A DNA stretch of 64,000 nucleotides from Brevibacterium album DSM 18261 (GCF_000426445.1 NZ_AUFJ01000011.1:186001-250000); one strand, 5' to 3'; shown: positions 19,222 to 30,133, counted from the first letter of the stretch. The notes: generated by a model not told the origin, from the sequence alone. Numbers and translations are program-made.

Positions 19222-20205
19222 ATGGCGCTGACGGCACAGGTGAAGGACGAGCTCGCACGGTGCGAGGTGACGCGGGTCTCGGCCCGGCGTGCGGAAGTCT
19301 CGTCGATGCTGCGCTTCGCGGGTGCTCTGCAGCGGTCGCAGGAGGCGGTGCTCGTCGAGGCCGAGCTCGACACCGCCGCGGCCGCCCGGCGCCTCCGGGC
19401 GGAGATCCGGGCGCTGTTCGGACCGGTCGCGGAGATCGTGGTGATCTCCGGGGGAACCCGCTCCCGCGGCAGCCGCTACCTCGTGCGCGTGGCGCGCGAG
19501 GGCACCTCGCTCGCCCGGCAGGCAGGGCTCCTCGACGCGCGCGGCCGTCCCGTGCGCGGGCTGCCCTCGGCGATCGTGGGCGGTGCGGTCGCGGACTGCG
19601 AGGCCGCCTGGCGCGGAGCCTTCCTCGCCCACGGCTCGCTCACGGAGCCGGGCCGGTCCGCTGCGCTCGAGGTCACGTGCCCCGGGCCCGAGGCGGCGCT
19701 CGCGCTCGTCGGTGCCGCCCGGCGCCTCGACATCACGGCGAAGGCGCGCGAGGTCCGCGGGGCTGACCGCGTCGTCATCCGCGACGGGGACGCGATCGCG
19801 GCGCTGCTCACGCGGATGGGCGCGCATGAGGCCGTCCTCGTCTGGGAGGAGCGGCGGATGCGCCGCGAGGTGCGCGCGACGGCCAACCGCCTGGCGAACT
19901 TCGACGACGCGAACCTGCGCCGTTCTGCGCGCGCGGCTGTCGCCGCGAGCGCACGGGTGGAGCGGGCGCTCGAGATCCTCGGCGACGATGTGCCCGAACA
20001 CCTGCGCTATGCGGGCTCCCTGCGGATGAGCCACAAGCAGGCCTCGCTGGAGGAGCTCGGCCAGCTCGCGGACCCCGTCATGACCAAGGACGCGGTCGCC
20101 GGACGGATCCGCCGGCTGCTGGCCACCGCGGACAGGCGCGCCGAGGAGCTCGGCATCCCCGGCACCGACGCGAACCTCACGCCGGACATGCTGGAGGAGG
20201 GGTGA
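19222..20205 (+). CDS. whiA: Sporulation/cell-division regulator WhiA
   Basis: A 327-residue DNA-binding protein with an N-terminal domain of the LAGLIDADG homing-endonuclease fold that has lost nuclease residues, and a C-terminal helix-turn-helix ([26 protein letters not shown]). In Streptomyces it activates sporulation septation genes with WhiB; in non-sporulating Actinobacteria it is conserved and linked to division. The start ATG 19222 is preceded by GGAAGG. It closes the rapZ-yvcK-whiA set. No unusual residues were noted in the HTH. Confidence 0.94.
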   Translation: MALTAQVKDELARCEVTRVSARRAEVSSMLRFAGALQRSQEAVLVEAELDTAAAARRLRAEIRALFGPVAEIVVISGGTRSRGSRYLVRVAREGTSLARQAGLLDARGRPVRGLPSAIVGGAVADCEAAWRGAFLAHGSLTEPGRSAALEVTCPGPEAALALVGAARRLDITAKAREVRGADRVVIRDGDAIAALLTRMGAHEAVLVWEERRMRREVRATANRLANFDDANLRRSARAAVAASARVERALEILGDDVPEHLRYAGSLRMSHKQASLEELGQLADPVMTKDAVAGRIRRLLATADRRAEELGIPGTDANLTPDMLEEG

Positions 20206-21279
<1,074 letters not shown>

Positions 21280-21305
21280 GAATGCAAACGGCGAAAGGCA
21301 ACCGA

Positions 21306-22529
21306 ATGAAGACACTCGACAGCGCCGGTCCCCTCGCGGGCAGGCGCGTGCTCGTGCGCAGCGACCTCAACGTCCCCATGAGCGAGGGCAGGATCACGGA
21401 CGCCGGGCGGATCACCGCCTCGGCCCCCACGATCCGCGGCCTCGCCGAGGCCGGCGCCAGGGTGATCGTCATCGCCCACCTCGGCCGGCCCAAGGGGGAG
21501 GTCGTGGATGCGCTCTCGCTCGCACCCGTCGCGCCGGCGCTGGCCGAGGCTCTCGGCCGCGAGGTCGCCTTCGCCGGCGACACCGTGGGACCGGAGGCGC
21601 GCGCCGCGGTCGAGGGGCTCGCCGACGGCGGGATCGTGCTGCTCGAGAACCTGCGCTTCGATCCGCGCGAGACCGCGAAGGACGACGCTGCGCGCGGCGA
21701 GTTCGCCGATGCCCTGGCCGAGCTCGCGGACGTCTTCGTCTCCGACGGCTTCGGCGTGGTCCACCGCAGGCAGGCGAGCGTCGTCGACATCGCCGAACGG
21801 CTGCCCGCGTACGCCGGCGGCCTCGTCGCCGCCGAGGTCGAGGTCTCCCAGCGCCTCCTCACGGACCCGGCGCGGCCCTATGCCGTCGTGCTGGGCGGCT
21901 CGAAGGTCTCGGACAAGCTCGGCGTCATCGACAGCCTGCTCGAGCGCGCCGATGTCCTCGCGATCGGCGGCGGGATGGTCTTCACGTTCCTCGCCGCACA
22001 GGGGCGCGCGGTGGGCAGGAGCCTCGTCGAGGCCGATCAGCTCGAGACCGCGCGCGGCTGTCTCGCGAAGGCCGCCGAGCGCGGCGTCGAGATCCTGCTG
22101 CCCACCGACATCGTCATGGCGGCCTCCTTCGCCGCGGACGCCGAGCACTGGGTCGCACCCGTCGAGGCCCTCGAGGAGACCCCGGGAGGGGCCGAGGCGC
22201 TCGGCCTCGACATCGGGCCGGACTCCGCCGCGGCGTTCGCCGAGCGCATCCGGGGCGCCCGGACGGTGTTCTGGAACGGTCCCATGGGCGTCTTCGAGTT
22301 CCCTGCCTTCGCCGCGGGCACCCGCGCCGTGGCCGAGGCCCTCACCACCGTCCACGGTGGAGCGGAGGAGGGACGCCTCACGGTGGTGGGCGGCGGCGAC
22401 TCCGCTGCCGCGGTGCGCGCTCTGGGCTTCGTCGACGAGCAGTTCGGCCACATCTCCACCGGCGGCGGCGCCAGCCTCGAGTACCTCGAGGGCCGGACGC
22501 TGCCCGGTCTGTCCGTGCTGGAGGGCTGA
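21306..22529 (+). CDS. pgk: Phosphoglycerate kinase
   Basis: Transfers phosphate from 1,3-bisphosphoglycerate to ADP. 407 residues, normal length. The N-terminal substrate site [11 protein letters not shown] and IAHLGRPKG are present, as is [11 protein letters not shown]; the ADP-binding [12 protein letters not shown] and the C-terminal [15 protein letters not shown] and [13 protein letters not shown] motifs complete it. The ATG has AAAGG nearby. tpiA starts four bases after the stop, so the two are co-translated. Confidence 0.97.
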   Translation: MKTLDSAGPLAGRRVLVRSDLNVPMSEGRITDAGRITASAPTIRGLAEAGARVIVIAHLGRPKGEVVDALSLAPVAPALAEALGREVAFAGDTVGPEARAAVEGLADGGIVLLENLRFDPRETAKDDAARGEFADALAELADVFVSDGFGVVHRRQASVVDIAERLPAYAGGLVAAEVEVSQRLLTDPARPYAVVLGGSKVSDKLGVIDSLLERADVLAIGGGMVFTFLAAQGRAVGRSLVEADQLETARGCLAKAAERGVEILLPTDIVMAASFAADAEHWVAPVEALEETPGGAEALGLDIGPDSAAAFAERIRGARTVFWNGPMGVFEFPAFAAGTRAVAEALTTVHGGAEEGRLTVVGGGDSAAAVRALGFVDEQFGHISTGGGASLEYLEGRTLPGLSVLEG

Positions 22530-22533
22530 GGCG

Positions 22534-23340
22534 ATGGCGGCGAACAGGACGGGCGGCTCCCCGCGGACCCGCCTCATCGCGGGCAACTGGAAGATGAACC
22601 TCGACCACTTCGAGGCGCTCACCCTCGTGCAGAAGCTCGACTGGGCGCTGCGCGACGCGAAGGTCGACCGTGAGGCGATCGACATCGCGGTGCTGCCCCC
22701 ATTCACGGACATCCGTTCCGTCCAGACCCTTGTGCAGGGCGAGAAGCTGGTGCTCTCCTACGGGGCGCAGGATCTCTCGCCGCACGACTCCGGCGCCTAC
22801 ACGGGAGAGGTCTCGGGCAGGTTTCTGCAGCGGCTCGGATGCGCCTATGTCCTCATCGGCCATTCGGAGCGCCGCGAGCACCACGGCGAGGACGATGCGC
22901 TCATCGGCGCGAAGATCCGGGCTGCGGTCCGCCACGAGCTCGCTCCCGTCCTGTGCGTGGGGGAGGGGCTGGAGACGAGGCAGGCCGGTGCGCACATCGC
23001 CCACGTCCTCGCGCAGCTCGACGCCGCCCTCGAGGGGCTCACCGCGGCCGAGGTCCCCGGCCTCGTGCTCGCCTACGAGCCCGTCTGGGCGATCGGCACG
23101 GGGGAGACGGCAGGTCCCGAGGAGGCGGCAGAGATGGCGACCGCGCTGCGGGGCCGTCTCGCCGAGCTCATGGGCGAGGCCTTCGCGGAGGCCACGCGCA
23201 TCCTCTACGGCGGCAGCGTCAAGGCGGACAATGCGGCGGCCATCGTGGCTGCGGCCGATGTCGACGGCGCCCTCGTGGGCGGTGCGAGCCTCGACCCCGC
23301 CGGCTTCGCCTCGCTCATCACGGAGGCGGCGGGCGCCTGA
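22534..23340 (+). CDS. tpiA: Triosephosphate isomerase
   Basis: Interconverts dihydroxyacetone phosphate and glyceraldehyde-3-phosphate. 268 residues with all catalytic elements: Lys in GNWKMN, His in IGHSERR, Glu in LAYEPVWAIGTG (loop 6 follows), and the phosphate-binding LYGGSVKADNAAAI and GALVGGASLDP. The start ATG 22534 follows the pgk stop closely. secG follows in the same direction with its own -10 element. Confidence 0.97.
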   Translation: MAANRTGGSPRTRLIAGNWKMNLDHFEALTLVQKLDWALRDAKVDREAIDIAVLPPFTDIRSVQTLVQGEKLVLSYGAQDLSPHDSGAYTGEVSGRFLQRLGCAYVLIGHSERREHHGEDDALIGAKIRAAVRHELAPVLCVGEGLETRQAGAHIAHVLAQLDAALEGLTAAEVPGLVLAYEPVWAIGTGETAGPEEAAEMATALRGRLAELMGEAFAEATRILYGGSVKADNAAAIVAAADVDGALVGGASLDPAGFASLITEAAGA

Positions 23341-23379
23341 GGCGTCGGCACGGCTTCGCTCACGATCCGCATCAGCGGC

Positions 23380-23385
23380 TAGACT
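23380..23385 (+). promoter_or_regulatory. -10 element for secG
   Basis: TAGACT, ten bases before the secG ATG. The predicted mRNA would have at most a few untranslated bases; no ribosome site other than GAAGGG is present. Confidence 0.45.
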
Positions 23386-23395
23386 GAAGGGCATT

Positions 23396-23638
23396 ATGGA
23401 GATCCTCAACTGGACGCTCACGGCGATCCTCGTCCTCACCAGCGCCTTCCTCATCCTGCTCATCCTCATGCACAAGGGCAAGGGCGGCGGCATGTCCGAT
23501 ATGTTCGGCGGGGGCATGAGCTCCTCGCTCGGCTCCTCGGGTGTGGCCGAGCGCAACCTCAATCGCTTCACGACCCTCGTGGCGATCATCTGGGTGGCGA
23601 GCATCGTGCTGCTGGGGCTGGCGGTGCGCTTCGCCTGA
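23396..23638 (+). CDS. secG: Preprotein translocase subunit SecG
   Basis: An 80-residue membrane subunit of the SecYEG channel. Two hydrophobic segments (LTAILVLTSAFLILLILM and TLVAIIWVASIVLLGLAV) flank a Gly/Ser/Met-rich loop, GGGMSDMFGGGMSSSLGSSG, followed by the typical AERNLNRFTTLVA. The position after tpiA is standard in Actinobacteria. In relatives, zwf-opcA-pgl are often found between pgi and secG on the opposite strand; here only a terminator region separates secG from pgi. Confidence 0.95.
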   Translation: MEILNWTLTAILVLTSAFLILLILMHKGKGGGMSDMFGGGMSSSLGSSGVAERNLNRFTTLVAIIWVASIVLLGLAVRFA

Positions 23639-23675
23639 GCCGGGCTGCTCGCACACATGAGCGCCTGAGCACGCG

Positions 23676-23713
23676 GAAGCGGCCCGGAGGGAGAGATCCC
23701 GCCGGGCCGCTTC
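23676..23713 (+). terminator. Hairpin terminator after secG
   Basis: A 12-bp stem GAAGCGGCCCGG (23676-23687) pairs with 23702-23713 around a 14-nt loop, ending the gap-pgk-tpiA-secG transcript. Confidence 0.8.
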
Positions 23714-23739
23714 GCTGCGCGCCGGCGCTCGTGCTCCGC

Positions 23740-23783
23740 TCACTTCTCCCAGCCGCGGTGCGCCCCACGGCTGGGAGAAGTGA
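23740..23783 (-). terminator. Hairpin terminator after pgi
   Basis: A perfect 16-bp stem (23740-23755 with 23768-23783) and 12-nt loop directly adjoining the pgi stop codon at 23784-23786. With the preceding hairpin it isolates two convergent operons. Confidence 0.85.
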
Positions 23784-25649
23784 TCAGACAGCGGGCTGCT
23801 GGGCCGGTCCCACGCCGGGCTCGTTCTCCGCGGAGTCTTCGCCCGGCTCACGCTCGAGGGAGCTGTCCTCGGGGGAGTCCTCCCCGCCCGCGCCCTCCGA
23901 GCCGGTGATCGCGGCGAACAGGCGGGCCAGACCGGCCTCGCGCTCGCGCAGGTGCACGCGCAGCACCCTGCGGCCGAGGCCCTCGAGGACGGCCGCATCG
24001 CCGGCGGCCTGTGCGGCGATGAGACGGGCGAAGCCGAAGCCCGCTCCCGGGACCGCCATGTCCTCCTCGGGCGGCGTCTCCGCCGTGACGAAGAGGTAGG
24101 AGCCGGAATCGGGTCCGCCCTTGTGCAGCTGCCCCGTCGAGTGGAGGTACCGCGGACCCCAGCCGAAGGAGACCGCAGCGCCCTCGGCCCGCTCCGCGAG
24201 CAGGGGGCGCAGACGTGCCGCCTCCGGATCGCAGATGCTGCTGAGGAAGGCGCACACCGCGAGGTAGCGCTCGTCGTCGCGTTCGGGGAGGACTGCGTCG
24301 AGCAGGCCCGGGAGCGTGCGCTCGTGCAGCTCCAGATCGTCGATGAGGTGGGGCGAGGCGTAGAGCTCCACCGCACCATCGACGAGGAAGGGCGCCTCCG
24401 GCTCCTGCCCGGCACCATCGGCGGAGTGGGCGTCCTCCGCGTTCCCTCCCGCAGAGCCGTCGTCTGCGGCATCGGCCTCGGCGAGGCTCTCGGTCTGATC
24501 CTGCCCGTCCTGCTCCCCGGCAGCCTGCGGGGCCGAGGCGAGGATCTCGCGGGCGCGGATCTTCGCGGACTCCACATCCGGCTGGTCGAAGGGGTCCACT
24601 CCCAGGCCCGCGCACAGCAGCGCCGTCGCGGTCTCCCAGATGAGGAACTGCGCGCCCAGCGGGGCCGCACAGGAGACCGCGACGCCCGAGACCGGCTGGT
24701 GCTCGCCCACCGGCTCGCCGAGGAAGCACACGCCGGTGCCCGCATCGGCGTCCGTGAAGCCCGGAGCCTCGACGTCCTCGCAGGCGATGGGGAGGACACC
24801 TGCCCCGTCCTTGCCGGTCGACTCCGCGATGAGCTGCTCGAGCCAGGCCGGCAGCGCGGCGAGTGCGGGGTCCGTGGCCGCGACCGCGAGCAGCCGGATG
24901 CTGCGGGCGTGCGCGGCCGACAGCGCCGAGGCCAGCACGACGGCGGGGTTCTCGGCGTTGTCGGCATGCAGAGCCTCGGCCACGGCTGCGGCCTCGGAGA
25001 CGACCTGCTCGACATCCGCACCCGCCAGACCCGCGGGCACGAGGCCGAACGCACCCAGCACGCTGAAGCGGCCGCCCACATCCGGATCGGCGAGGAACAC
25101 CCGGCGCCAGCCCTCCTCGAGCGCCTGCTCGGCGAGCGTCGTGCCGGGATCCGTGACGGCGATGAGACGTCCGGCGGGCTCGATGCCCCGGGCCCGGAGC
25201 GCCTGGGCGAACGCGGAGGCCGCCGAGATCGTCTCGATCGTCCCGCCGGACTTGGTGCTCACGACGAGCGCGGAGCGGTCGAGCGAGTCCGCACCGACGA
25301 CGGCGCGGACGGAGAGGGGATCAGTGCTGTCGAGGATCGTGAGCTCGACGCCGTGCGCGGCCGCGATGACCTCGGCACCCAGCGAGGAGCCGCCCATCCC
25401 GGCCAGCACGATCCGGTCGATGCCCTCGGCTGCGAGTTCCTCCCGCAGCGCCGCGATCTGCTCGACGAGGCCCGCGGACCGCGTGTGCAGATCCGTCCAG
25501 CCCAGCCGGCTGCCGGCCAGGCGGCTCGCCGCCGGCCCCCAGAGCGCGGTGTCCCGGGCGGCGAGGCGGGAGGCCAGCGCGTCCGCGATCATCCTGTCCT
25601 GTTCGGCCCGGTGCTCCTGAGGAGCGGGGAAACCCACTGTCGCACTCAT
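23784..25649 (-). CDS. pgi: Glucose-6-phosphate isomerase, with acidic insertion
   Basis: Interconverts glucose-6-phosphate and fructose-6-phosphate. It belongs to the divergent two-SIS-domain type that lies beside tal and tkt in many Actinobacteria. Sugar-phosphate loops are GMGGSSLGAE (84-93) and STKSGGTIET (131-140); the C-terminal active-site region YLHSTGQLHKGG is at 501-512. At 621 residues it exceeds the usual length of about 540-560. Two acidic, Gly/Ala/Ser-rich segments explain this: an insertion at about 374-419 and a tail at 583-621; both look disordered and lie outside the core. It starts 14 bases after the tal stop. zwf, opcA and pgl do not follow. Confidence 0.88.
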   Translation of the reverse strand: MSATVGFPAPQEHRAEQDRMIADALASRLAARDTALWGPAASRLAGSRLGWTDLHTRSAGLVEQIAALREELAAEGIDRIVLAGMGGSSLGAEVIAAAHGVELTILDSTDPLSVRAVVGADSLDRSALVVSTKSGGTIETISAASAFAQALRARGIEPAGRLIAVTDPGTTLAEQALEEGWRRVFLADPDVGGRFSVLGAFGLVPAGLAGADVEQVVSEAAAVAEALHADNAENPAVVLASALSAAHARSIRLLAVAATDPALAALPAWLEQLIAESTGKDGAGVLPIACEDVEAPGFTDADAGTGVCFLGEPVGEHQPVSGVAVSCAAPLGAQFLIWETATALLCAGLGVDPFDQPDVESAKIRAREILASAPQAAGEQDGQDQTESLAEADAADDGSAGGNAEDAHSADGAGQEPEAPFLVDGAVELYASPHLIDDLELHERTLPGLLDAVLPERDDERYLAVCAFLSSICDPEAARLRPLLAERAEGAAVSFGWGPRYLHSTGQLHKGGPDSGSYLFVTAETPPEEDMAVPGAGFGFARLIAAQAAGDAAVLEGLGRRVLRVHLREREAGLARLFAAITGSEGAGGEDSPEDSSLEREPGEDSAENEPGVGPAQQPAV

Positions 25650-25663
25650 CGCGCACTCTCCCT

Positions 25664-26779
25664 TCAGACCGCGTCCGCCCGACGCGAGGCGACGACGTCC
25701 ACCAGCTCGGTCCAGCTGGCGGAGAACTTCTCAAGCCCCTCCGTCTGGAGCCTGTCCATGACCTCGGCGTAGTCGATGCCCAGACCGGCGAGCGCGTCGA
25801 AGTGCGCATCCGCGGCCGCGTATGCGCCGGGCATGGTGTCGGCGGGCACCTCGCCGTGGTCGGCGAAGGCCTCCATGGTCTTCTCCGGCATCGTGTTGAC
25901 GGTGCCGGGGGTGACGAGCCCGGAGACGTACATGGTGTCCGGGTACGCCGGATCCTTCACTCCGGTCGAGGCCCACAGCAGGCGCTGGATGCGGGCCCCC
26001 GCGGCGGCGAGGACGCGGAACCGCTCGGAGTCGAAGACCTGCGACTGCACGCGGTGGGTGAGCCGGCAGTTCGCCAGTCCCGCGCCCCCGCGCAGGGCCG
26101 CGGCCTCCTCGGTGCCGAGGGCATCGAGCCTGCGGTCGATCTCCGCGTCCACCCGGGACACGAAGACGGAGGCCACAGAGGCGATGGAGGAGAGGTCCGC
26201 CCCGTGCTCGCGCGCCCGTTCGAGGCCCGTGAGATACGCCTCGACGACCTTCCGGTACTGGTCGAGGCTGAAGACCAGCGTGACGTTGACGCTGATGCCG
26301 GCCTCGAGCACGCGGGGGATCGCGTAGAGGCCGGCCTCCGTGGCCGGGATCTTGATCATGACGTTCTCGCGGCCGACCGCGGCCGCGAGGCGCTTGGCGG
26401 CCTCGATGGTGCCCTCGCCGTCGTGTGCGAGGACGGGGGAGACCTCGAGGGACACCCGGCCGTCGATGCCCTCGGTGCGCTCGTACACCCCGCGGAGGGC
26501 ATCGCAGGCGTCCTGGACGTCGGCGACGGTGAGGAGGTCGATGAGCTCCTCGGGGTCCGCCTCGGCGCCCGCGGTCGCGACGGCCTCGGCGAGCCGGGGC
26601 TCGTACGCGGGATCCTGCGAGATGGCCTGGGCGAAGATCGTCGGATTGGTCGTCACGCCCGCGATCGAGTGCGAGGAGAGCATCGCGGCGAGCGAGCCGG
26701 AGTCCAGCCGGGACCGGGAGAGGTCGTCGAGCCAGACGGAGACGCCCGCCTCGCTCAGGGAGTGCAGCGGTCCGCTCAT
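25664..26779 (-). CDS. tal: Transaldolase
   Basis: Moves a dihydroxyacetone unit between sugar phosphates in the non-oxidative pentose phosphate pathway. 371 residues, the TalB/actinobacterial type. The Schiff-base lysine is Lys143 in VMIKIPATEAG; GVTTNPTIFAQAI (41-53) and the acid in the DVQDACDALR region belong to the barrel active site. Its start overlaps the tkt stop by four bases (ATGA), so tkt, tal and pgi form one minus-strand operon. Confidence 0.96.
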   Translation of the reverse strand: MSGPLHSLSEAGVSVWLDDLSRSRLDSGSLAAMLSSHSIAGVTTNPTIFAQAISQDPAYEPRLAEAVATAGAEADPEELIDLLTVADVQDACDALRGVYERTEGIDGRVSLEVSPVLAHDGEGTIEAAKRLAAAVGRENVMIKIPATEAGLYAIPRVLEAGISVNVTLVFSLDQYRKVVEAYLTGLERAREHGADLSSIASVASVFVSRVDAEIDRRLDALGTEEAAALRGGAGLANCRLTHRVQSQVFDSERFRVLAAAGARIQRLLWASTGVKDPAYPDTMYVSGLVTPGTVNTMPEKTMEAFADHGEVPADTMPGAYAAADAHFDALAGLGIDYAEVMDRLQTEGLEKFSASWTELVDVVASRRADAV

Positions 26780-28908
26780 GCCGGTCCTCCTGTCCGCGTC
26801 GCGGCCAGTGTCGTCCGGGCCGCCTCGACGACGGCCCCGGAGGTGAAGCCGAAGCGCTCGAACAGCTCCGCACCGGGAGCGGAGGCGCCGAAGTGCTCGA
26901 TCGAGACCGGCACGCCGTGGGTGCCGAGCCAGCGGTGCCAGCTCTGCGCGCCGCCGGCCTCCACGCTCACGCGGGCGGCCACGGCGGCGGGAAGGACGGC
27001 CTCACGGTACTCCGCCGGCTGCGCGTCGAACCACTCCATGCAGGGGACGGAGACGACGCGGGCGGCCACGCCCTCGCCCGCGAGCGCCTCGCGGGCGGCG
27101 AGCGCGAGCTGGACCTCCGACCCGGAGGCGAGCAGGAGCACGTCCGGCAGGCCCGTGGCCTCGTTCGCGGACTCGGCGAGGACATAGGCGCCCCGACGGG
27201 TCTCGGTCGCCGGTGCGAGCTCGCTGCGGTCGAGGACCGGCAGTCCCTGACGGCTGAGGACGAGGCCGGAGGGGCCGTCGGTGCGCTCGAGGACCTTCAG
27301 CCAGGCCTCGGCGGTCTCGGCGGCATCCGCCGGGCGGACCACATCGACGCCGGGGATGGCCCGGAGCGTGCCCACGTGCTCGATGGGCTGATGGGTGGGA
27401 CCGTCCTCGCCCACGCCGATCGAGTCGTGCGTCCACACGAAGATGCTCGGCACCTGCTGGAGCGCGGCGAGCCTCACGGCCGGGCGCTGATAGTCGCTGA
27501 ACACGAGGAACGTGCCGTTGTACGGGCGGGTGGGACCGTGCAGGGCGATGCCGTTGCAGACGAGGCCCGCGGCGAACTCGCGCACTCCGAAGTGGAGGTT
27601 GCGGCCGTAGGGGGTGCCGGGGAACATCGCCGAGGAGCGGTGCTCGGGCAGGAACGACGGCTCGCCCTTGACGAGCGTGTTGTTCGAGCCCGCGAGGTCC
27701 GCGGAGCCTCCCCACAGCTCCGGCATGAGGGGCGCGAGCGCATTGAGGACCGTGCCCGAGGCCGCACGCGTGGCGATCTTGGAGCCGGCCTCGAACTCGG
27801 GCAGCGCCTCGCGGAGACCGGCGGGCAGCGCGCCCGACTGCAGGCGGTCGAAGAGCTGCGCGCGCTCGGGCTGGGCGGCGCGCCAGGCGTCGAAGCGCTC
27901 CCGCCAGGCCGCGTGCGCGGCCGCACCGCGCTCGCGCAGGCCGCGGGTGTGTGCGAGCACTGCGTCCTCGACGGCGAAGGAGGCGGCGGGGTCGAAGCCC
28001 AGGAGCTCCTTCGTCGCAGCGATCTCCTCGGCCCCGAGGGCCGAGCCGTGCGCCCCGCCCGTGTTCTGCTTGCCCGGTGCCGGCCAGGCGATGATCGTCG
28101 AGAGCCGGATGAAGGAGGGGCGCGGATCGGCCTTCGCGGCCTCGACGGCCGCATGGAGGGCCGCGAGGTCCTCGGTGTACTCGCCGGCGCCGGGGTTGCC
28201 GCGGCCGTCGGTGCGGCCCGTGAAGTCGACGTGCTGGACGTGCCAGCCGTAGGCGGCGTAGCGGGCCTCGACGTCCTCGGTGAACGCGATGCTGGTGTCG
28301 TCCTCGATCGAGATCCGGTTGTCGTCCCAGATGAGGATCAGATTGCCGAGCTCCTGCGTGCCCGCCAGCGAGGAGGCCTCGGAGGAGACGCCCTCCTGGA
28401 GGCAGCCGTCGCCGGCGACGACGTAGATGCGGTGATCGAACACGGACTCACCCGCCGGCGCCTCCGGGTCGAAGAGGCCGCGCTCGCGACGGGCGGCCAT
28501 CGCCATGCCCACCGCCGAGGCGATGCCCGAGCCCAGCGGGCCGGTCGTGATCTCGACGCCGTCGGTGTGGCCGACCTCGGGGTGGCCGGGCGTGAGCGAG
28601 CCCCAGCTGCGCAGGGCCCTGAGGTCGTCGAGCTCGAGGCCGAAGCCGGCGAGGTAGAGCTGCACGTACTGCGTGAGGCTCGAGTGCCCTGCGGAGAGGA
28701 CGAAGCGGTCGCGGCCGACCCAGCGGGGATCGGCGGGATCGTGGACCATGGCGTGCTGGTAGAGGTAGTAGGCGGCCGGCGCGAGGCTCATGGCGGTGCC
28801 GGGATGGCCGTTGCCGGCCTTCTCGACGGCATCGGCGGCCAGCAGGCGAGCGGTGTCCACCGCCCTCGCGTCCAGGTCTGACCACTCGAGTGTGCTCGTG
28901 CTTGTCAT
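26776..28908 (-). CDS. tkt: Transketolase
   Basis: Thiamine-diphosphate enzyme that transfers two-carbon units between sugar phosphates. The 710-residue protein has GNGHPG (32-37), GHSS (74-77) and the ThDP/Mg motif GDGCLQEG beginning at 166 with the usual N further on (WDDNRIS). The pyrimidine domain (THDSIGVGEDGPTHQPIEH) and C-terminal domain follow. It is the first gene of tkt-tal-pgi. Its leader contains AAGGAG twelve bases from the ATG; ctaB lies divergently 178 bases away. Confidence 0.97.
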   Translation of the reverse strand: MTSTSTLEWSDLDARAVDTARLLAADAVEKAGNGHPGTAMSLAPAAYYLYQHAMVHDPADPRWVGRDRFVLSAGHSSLTQYVQLYLAGFGLELDDLRALRSWGSLTPGHPEVGHTDGVEITTGPLGSGIASAVGMAMAARRERGLFDPEAPAGESVFDHRIYVVAGDGCLQEGVSSEASSLAGTQELGNLILIWDDNRISIEDDTSIAFTEDVEARYAAYGWHVQHVDFTGRTDGRGNPGAGEYTEDLAALHAAVEAAKADPRPSFIRLSTIIAWPAPGKQNTGGAHGSALGAEEIAATKELLGFDPAASFAVEDAVLAHTRGLRERGAAAHAAWRERFDAWRAAQPERAQLFDRLQSGALPAGLREALPEFEAGSKIATRAASGTVLNALAPLMPELWGGSADLAGSNNTLVKGEPSFLPEHRSSAMFPGTPYGRNLHFGVREFAAGLVCNGIALHGPTRPYNGTFLVFSDYQRPAVRLAALQQVPSIFVWTHDSIGVGEDGPTHQPIEHVGTLRAIPGVDVVRPADAAETAEAWLKVLERTDGPSGLVLSRQGLPVLDRSELAPATETRRGAYVLAESANEATGLPDVLLLASGSEVQLALAAREALAGEGVAARVVSVPCMEWFDAQPAEYREAVLPAAVAARVSVEAGGAQSWHRWLGTHGVPVSIEHFGASAPGAELFERFGFTSGAVVEAARTTLAATRTGGPA

Positions 28909-29012
28909 GCGCGCGAAGTGCTCCTTGCATAGGGCTTGAGGTGACGACGGACCTCAGCTTACCGGCTGGGAGCGTGCGTGCGGGGGCATGTGGCGCACCG
29001 CTCCCCGCGAGG

Positions 29013-29043
29013 TTGTGCGGAACTCTTCTACAAGGGATAGAAT
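29013..29043 (+). promoter_or_regulatory. Candidate ctaB promoter
   Basis: TTGTGC (29013-29018) and TAGAAT (29038-29043) with a 19-bp spacer. The -10 is close to consensus. The predicted leader is about 35 nt and contains GAAGGA before GTG 29086. Confidence 0.5.
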
Positions 29044-29085
29044 CGCCTGGACGTTCCCTGAAACAGGAAGGTGCGAAGGACGCTC

Positions 29086-30090
29086 GTGTCTCATTCCCCG
29101 CACTCCGCGACGACCAGCGCCACGGCCGGCACGGCCGACGAGCGACCGCTGCAGCGGACAATCGACGAGAAGCTGGCCGGCGCACGCGGGCGCGGCACGG
29201 TGGGCGGCACGATCCGCGCCTACATCGCGCTGACCAAGCCGCGGGTGATCGAGCTCCTGCTCGTGACCACCGCCCCTGTGATGTTCCTCGCCGCGCGCGG
29301 GCTGCCCGATCTCTGGCTCGTCCTCAACACGCTCATCGGCGGTGCCGCCGCCGCGGCCTCGGCCTCGGTGTTCAACTGCATCGCGGACCGGGACATCGAC
29401 GCGAAGATGAAGCGCACGGAGAACCGGCCGCTCGTCACCGGAGAGATCACGCCGCGAGCGGCCACGATCTTCGCCTTCGTGCTGGGCTTCGGCTCGATCT
29501 TCTGGCTGGGCGGCTTCACCAACTGGGTGGCCGCGGGCCTCACGGCCGTCGCGATCCTCCTCTACGCCGTCTTCTACACGCTCGTGCTCAAGCGCCGCAC
29601 CTCGCAGAACATCGTGTGGGGCGGGGCGGCCGGCTGCATGCCGGTGCTCATCGGGTGGTCCGCGGTCACGGGCTCGCTGGGCTGGGAGCCGCTGCTGCTG
29701 TTCCTCGTCGTGTTCTTCTGGACGCCGCCGCACTACTGGCCGCTGGCCATCAAGTACAGGGCCGACTACGAGGCCGCCGATGTGCCCATGCTGCCCAACA
29801 AGGTGCCGCCGGCCAATGTCGCCTCGCAGATGGTCTGGTACACCGTCGCGATGATCGCAGCCTCGCTCGCACTCGTGCCGCTGGCTCCGATGGGGCCGCT
29901 GTACATCGCCGTCGCCGTCCTCTCCGGCGCCTGGTTCATGTGGGAGTGCATCGGCCTCATCAAGCGCGCCAACCGGGGTCTGTCCGGCACGCGCCTCAAG
30001 GCGATGCGCGTCTTCCACGCCTCGATCACCTACTTGTCGGTGCTCTTCCTCGCCGTCGCGATCGACCCCTTCGTCAACCCCTGGATGTGA
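29086..30090 (+). CDS. ctaB: Protoheme IX farnesyltransferase (heme O synthase)
   Basis: UbiA-superfamily prenyltransferase that turns heme B into heme O, the precursor of heme A for cytochrome c oxidase. The 334-residue protein has about eight to nine membrane segments. The Mg-prenyl-diphosphate motif is NCIADRDIDAKMKRTENRPL, with the second Asp motif region YTLVLKRRTSQNIVWGG. GTG 29086 was chosen because GAAGGA ends five bases upstream; GTG 29071 is too close to its own ribosome site. Divergent from tkt, as in M. tuberculosis. Works with ctaA, 5 kb downstream. Confidence 0.95.
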   Translation: MSHSPHSATTSATAGTADERPLQRTIDEKLAGARGRGTVGGTIRAYIALTKPRVIELLLVTTAPVMFLAARGLPDLWLVLNTLIGGAAAAASASVFNCIADRDIDAKMKRTENRPLVTGEITPRAATIFAFVLGFGSIFWLGGFTNWVAAGLTAVAILLYAVFYTLVLKRRTSQNIVWGGAAGCMPVLIGWSAVTGSLGWEPLLLFLVVFFWTPPHYWPLAIKYRADYEAADVPMLPNKVPPANVASQMVWYTVAMIAASLALVPLAPMGPLYIAVAVLSGAWFMWECIGLIKRANRGLSGTRLKAMRVFHASITYLSVLFLAVAIDPFVNPWM

Positions 30091-30133
30091 CGCGCTGAGC
30101 GCAGAGCTCGGTGCACCCCTGAGCCACTTTTCT

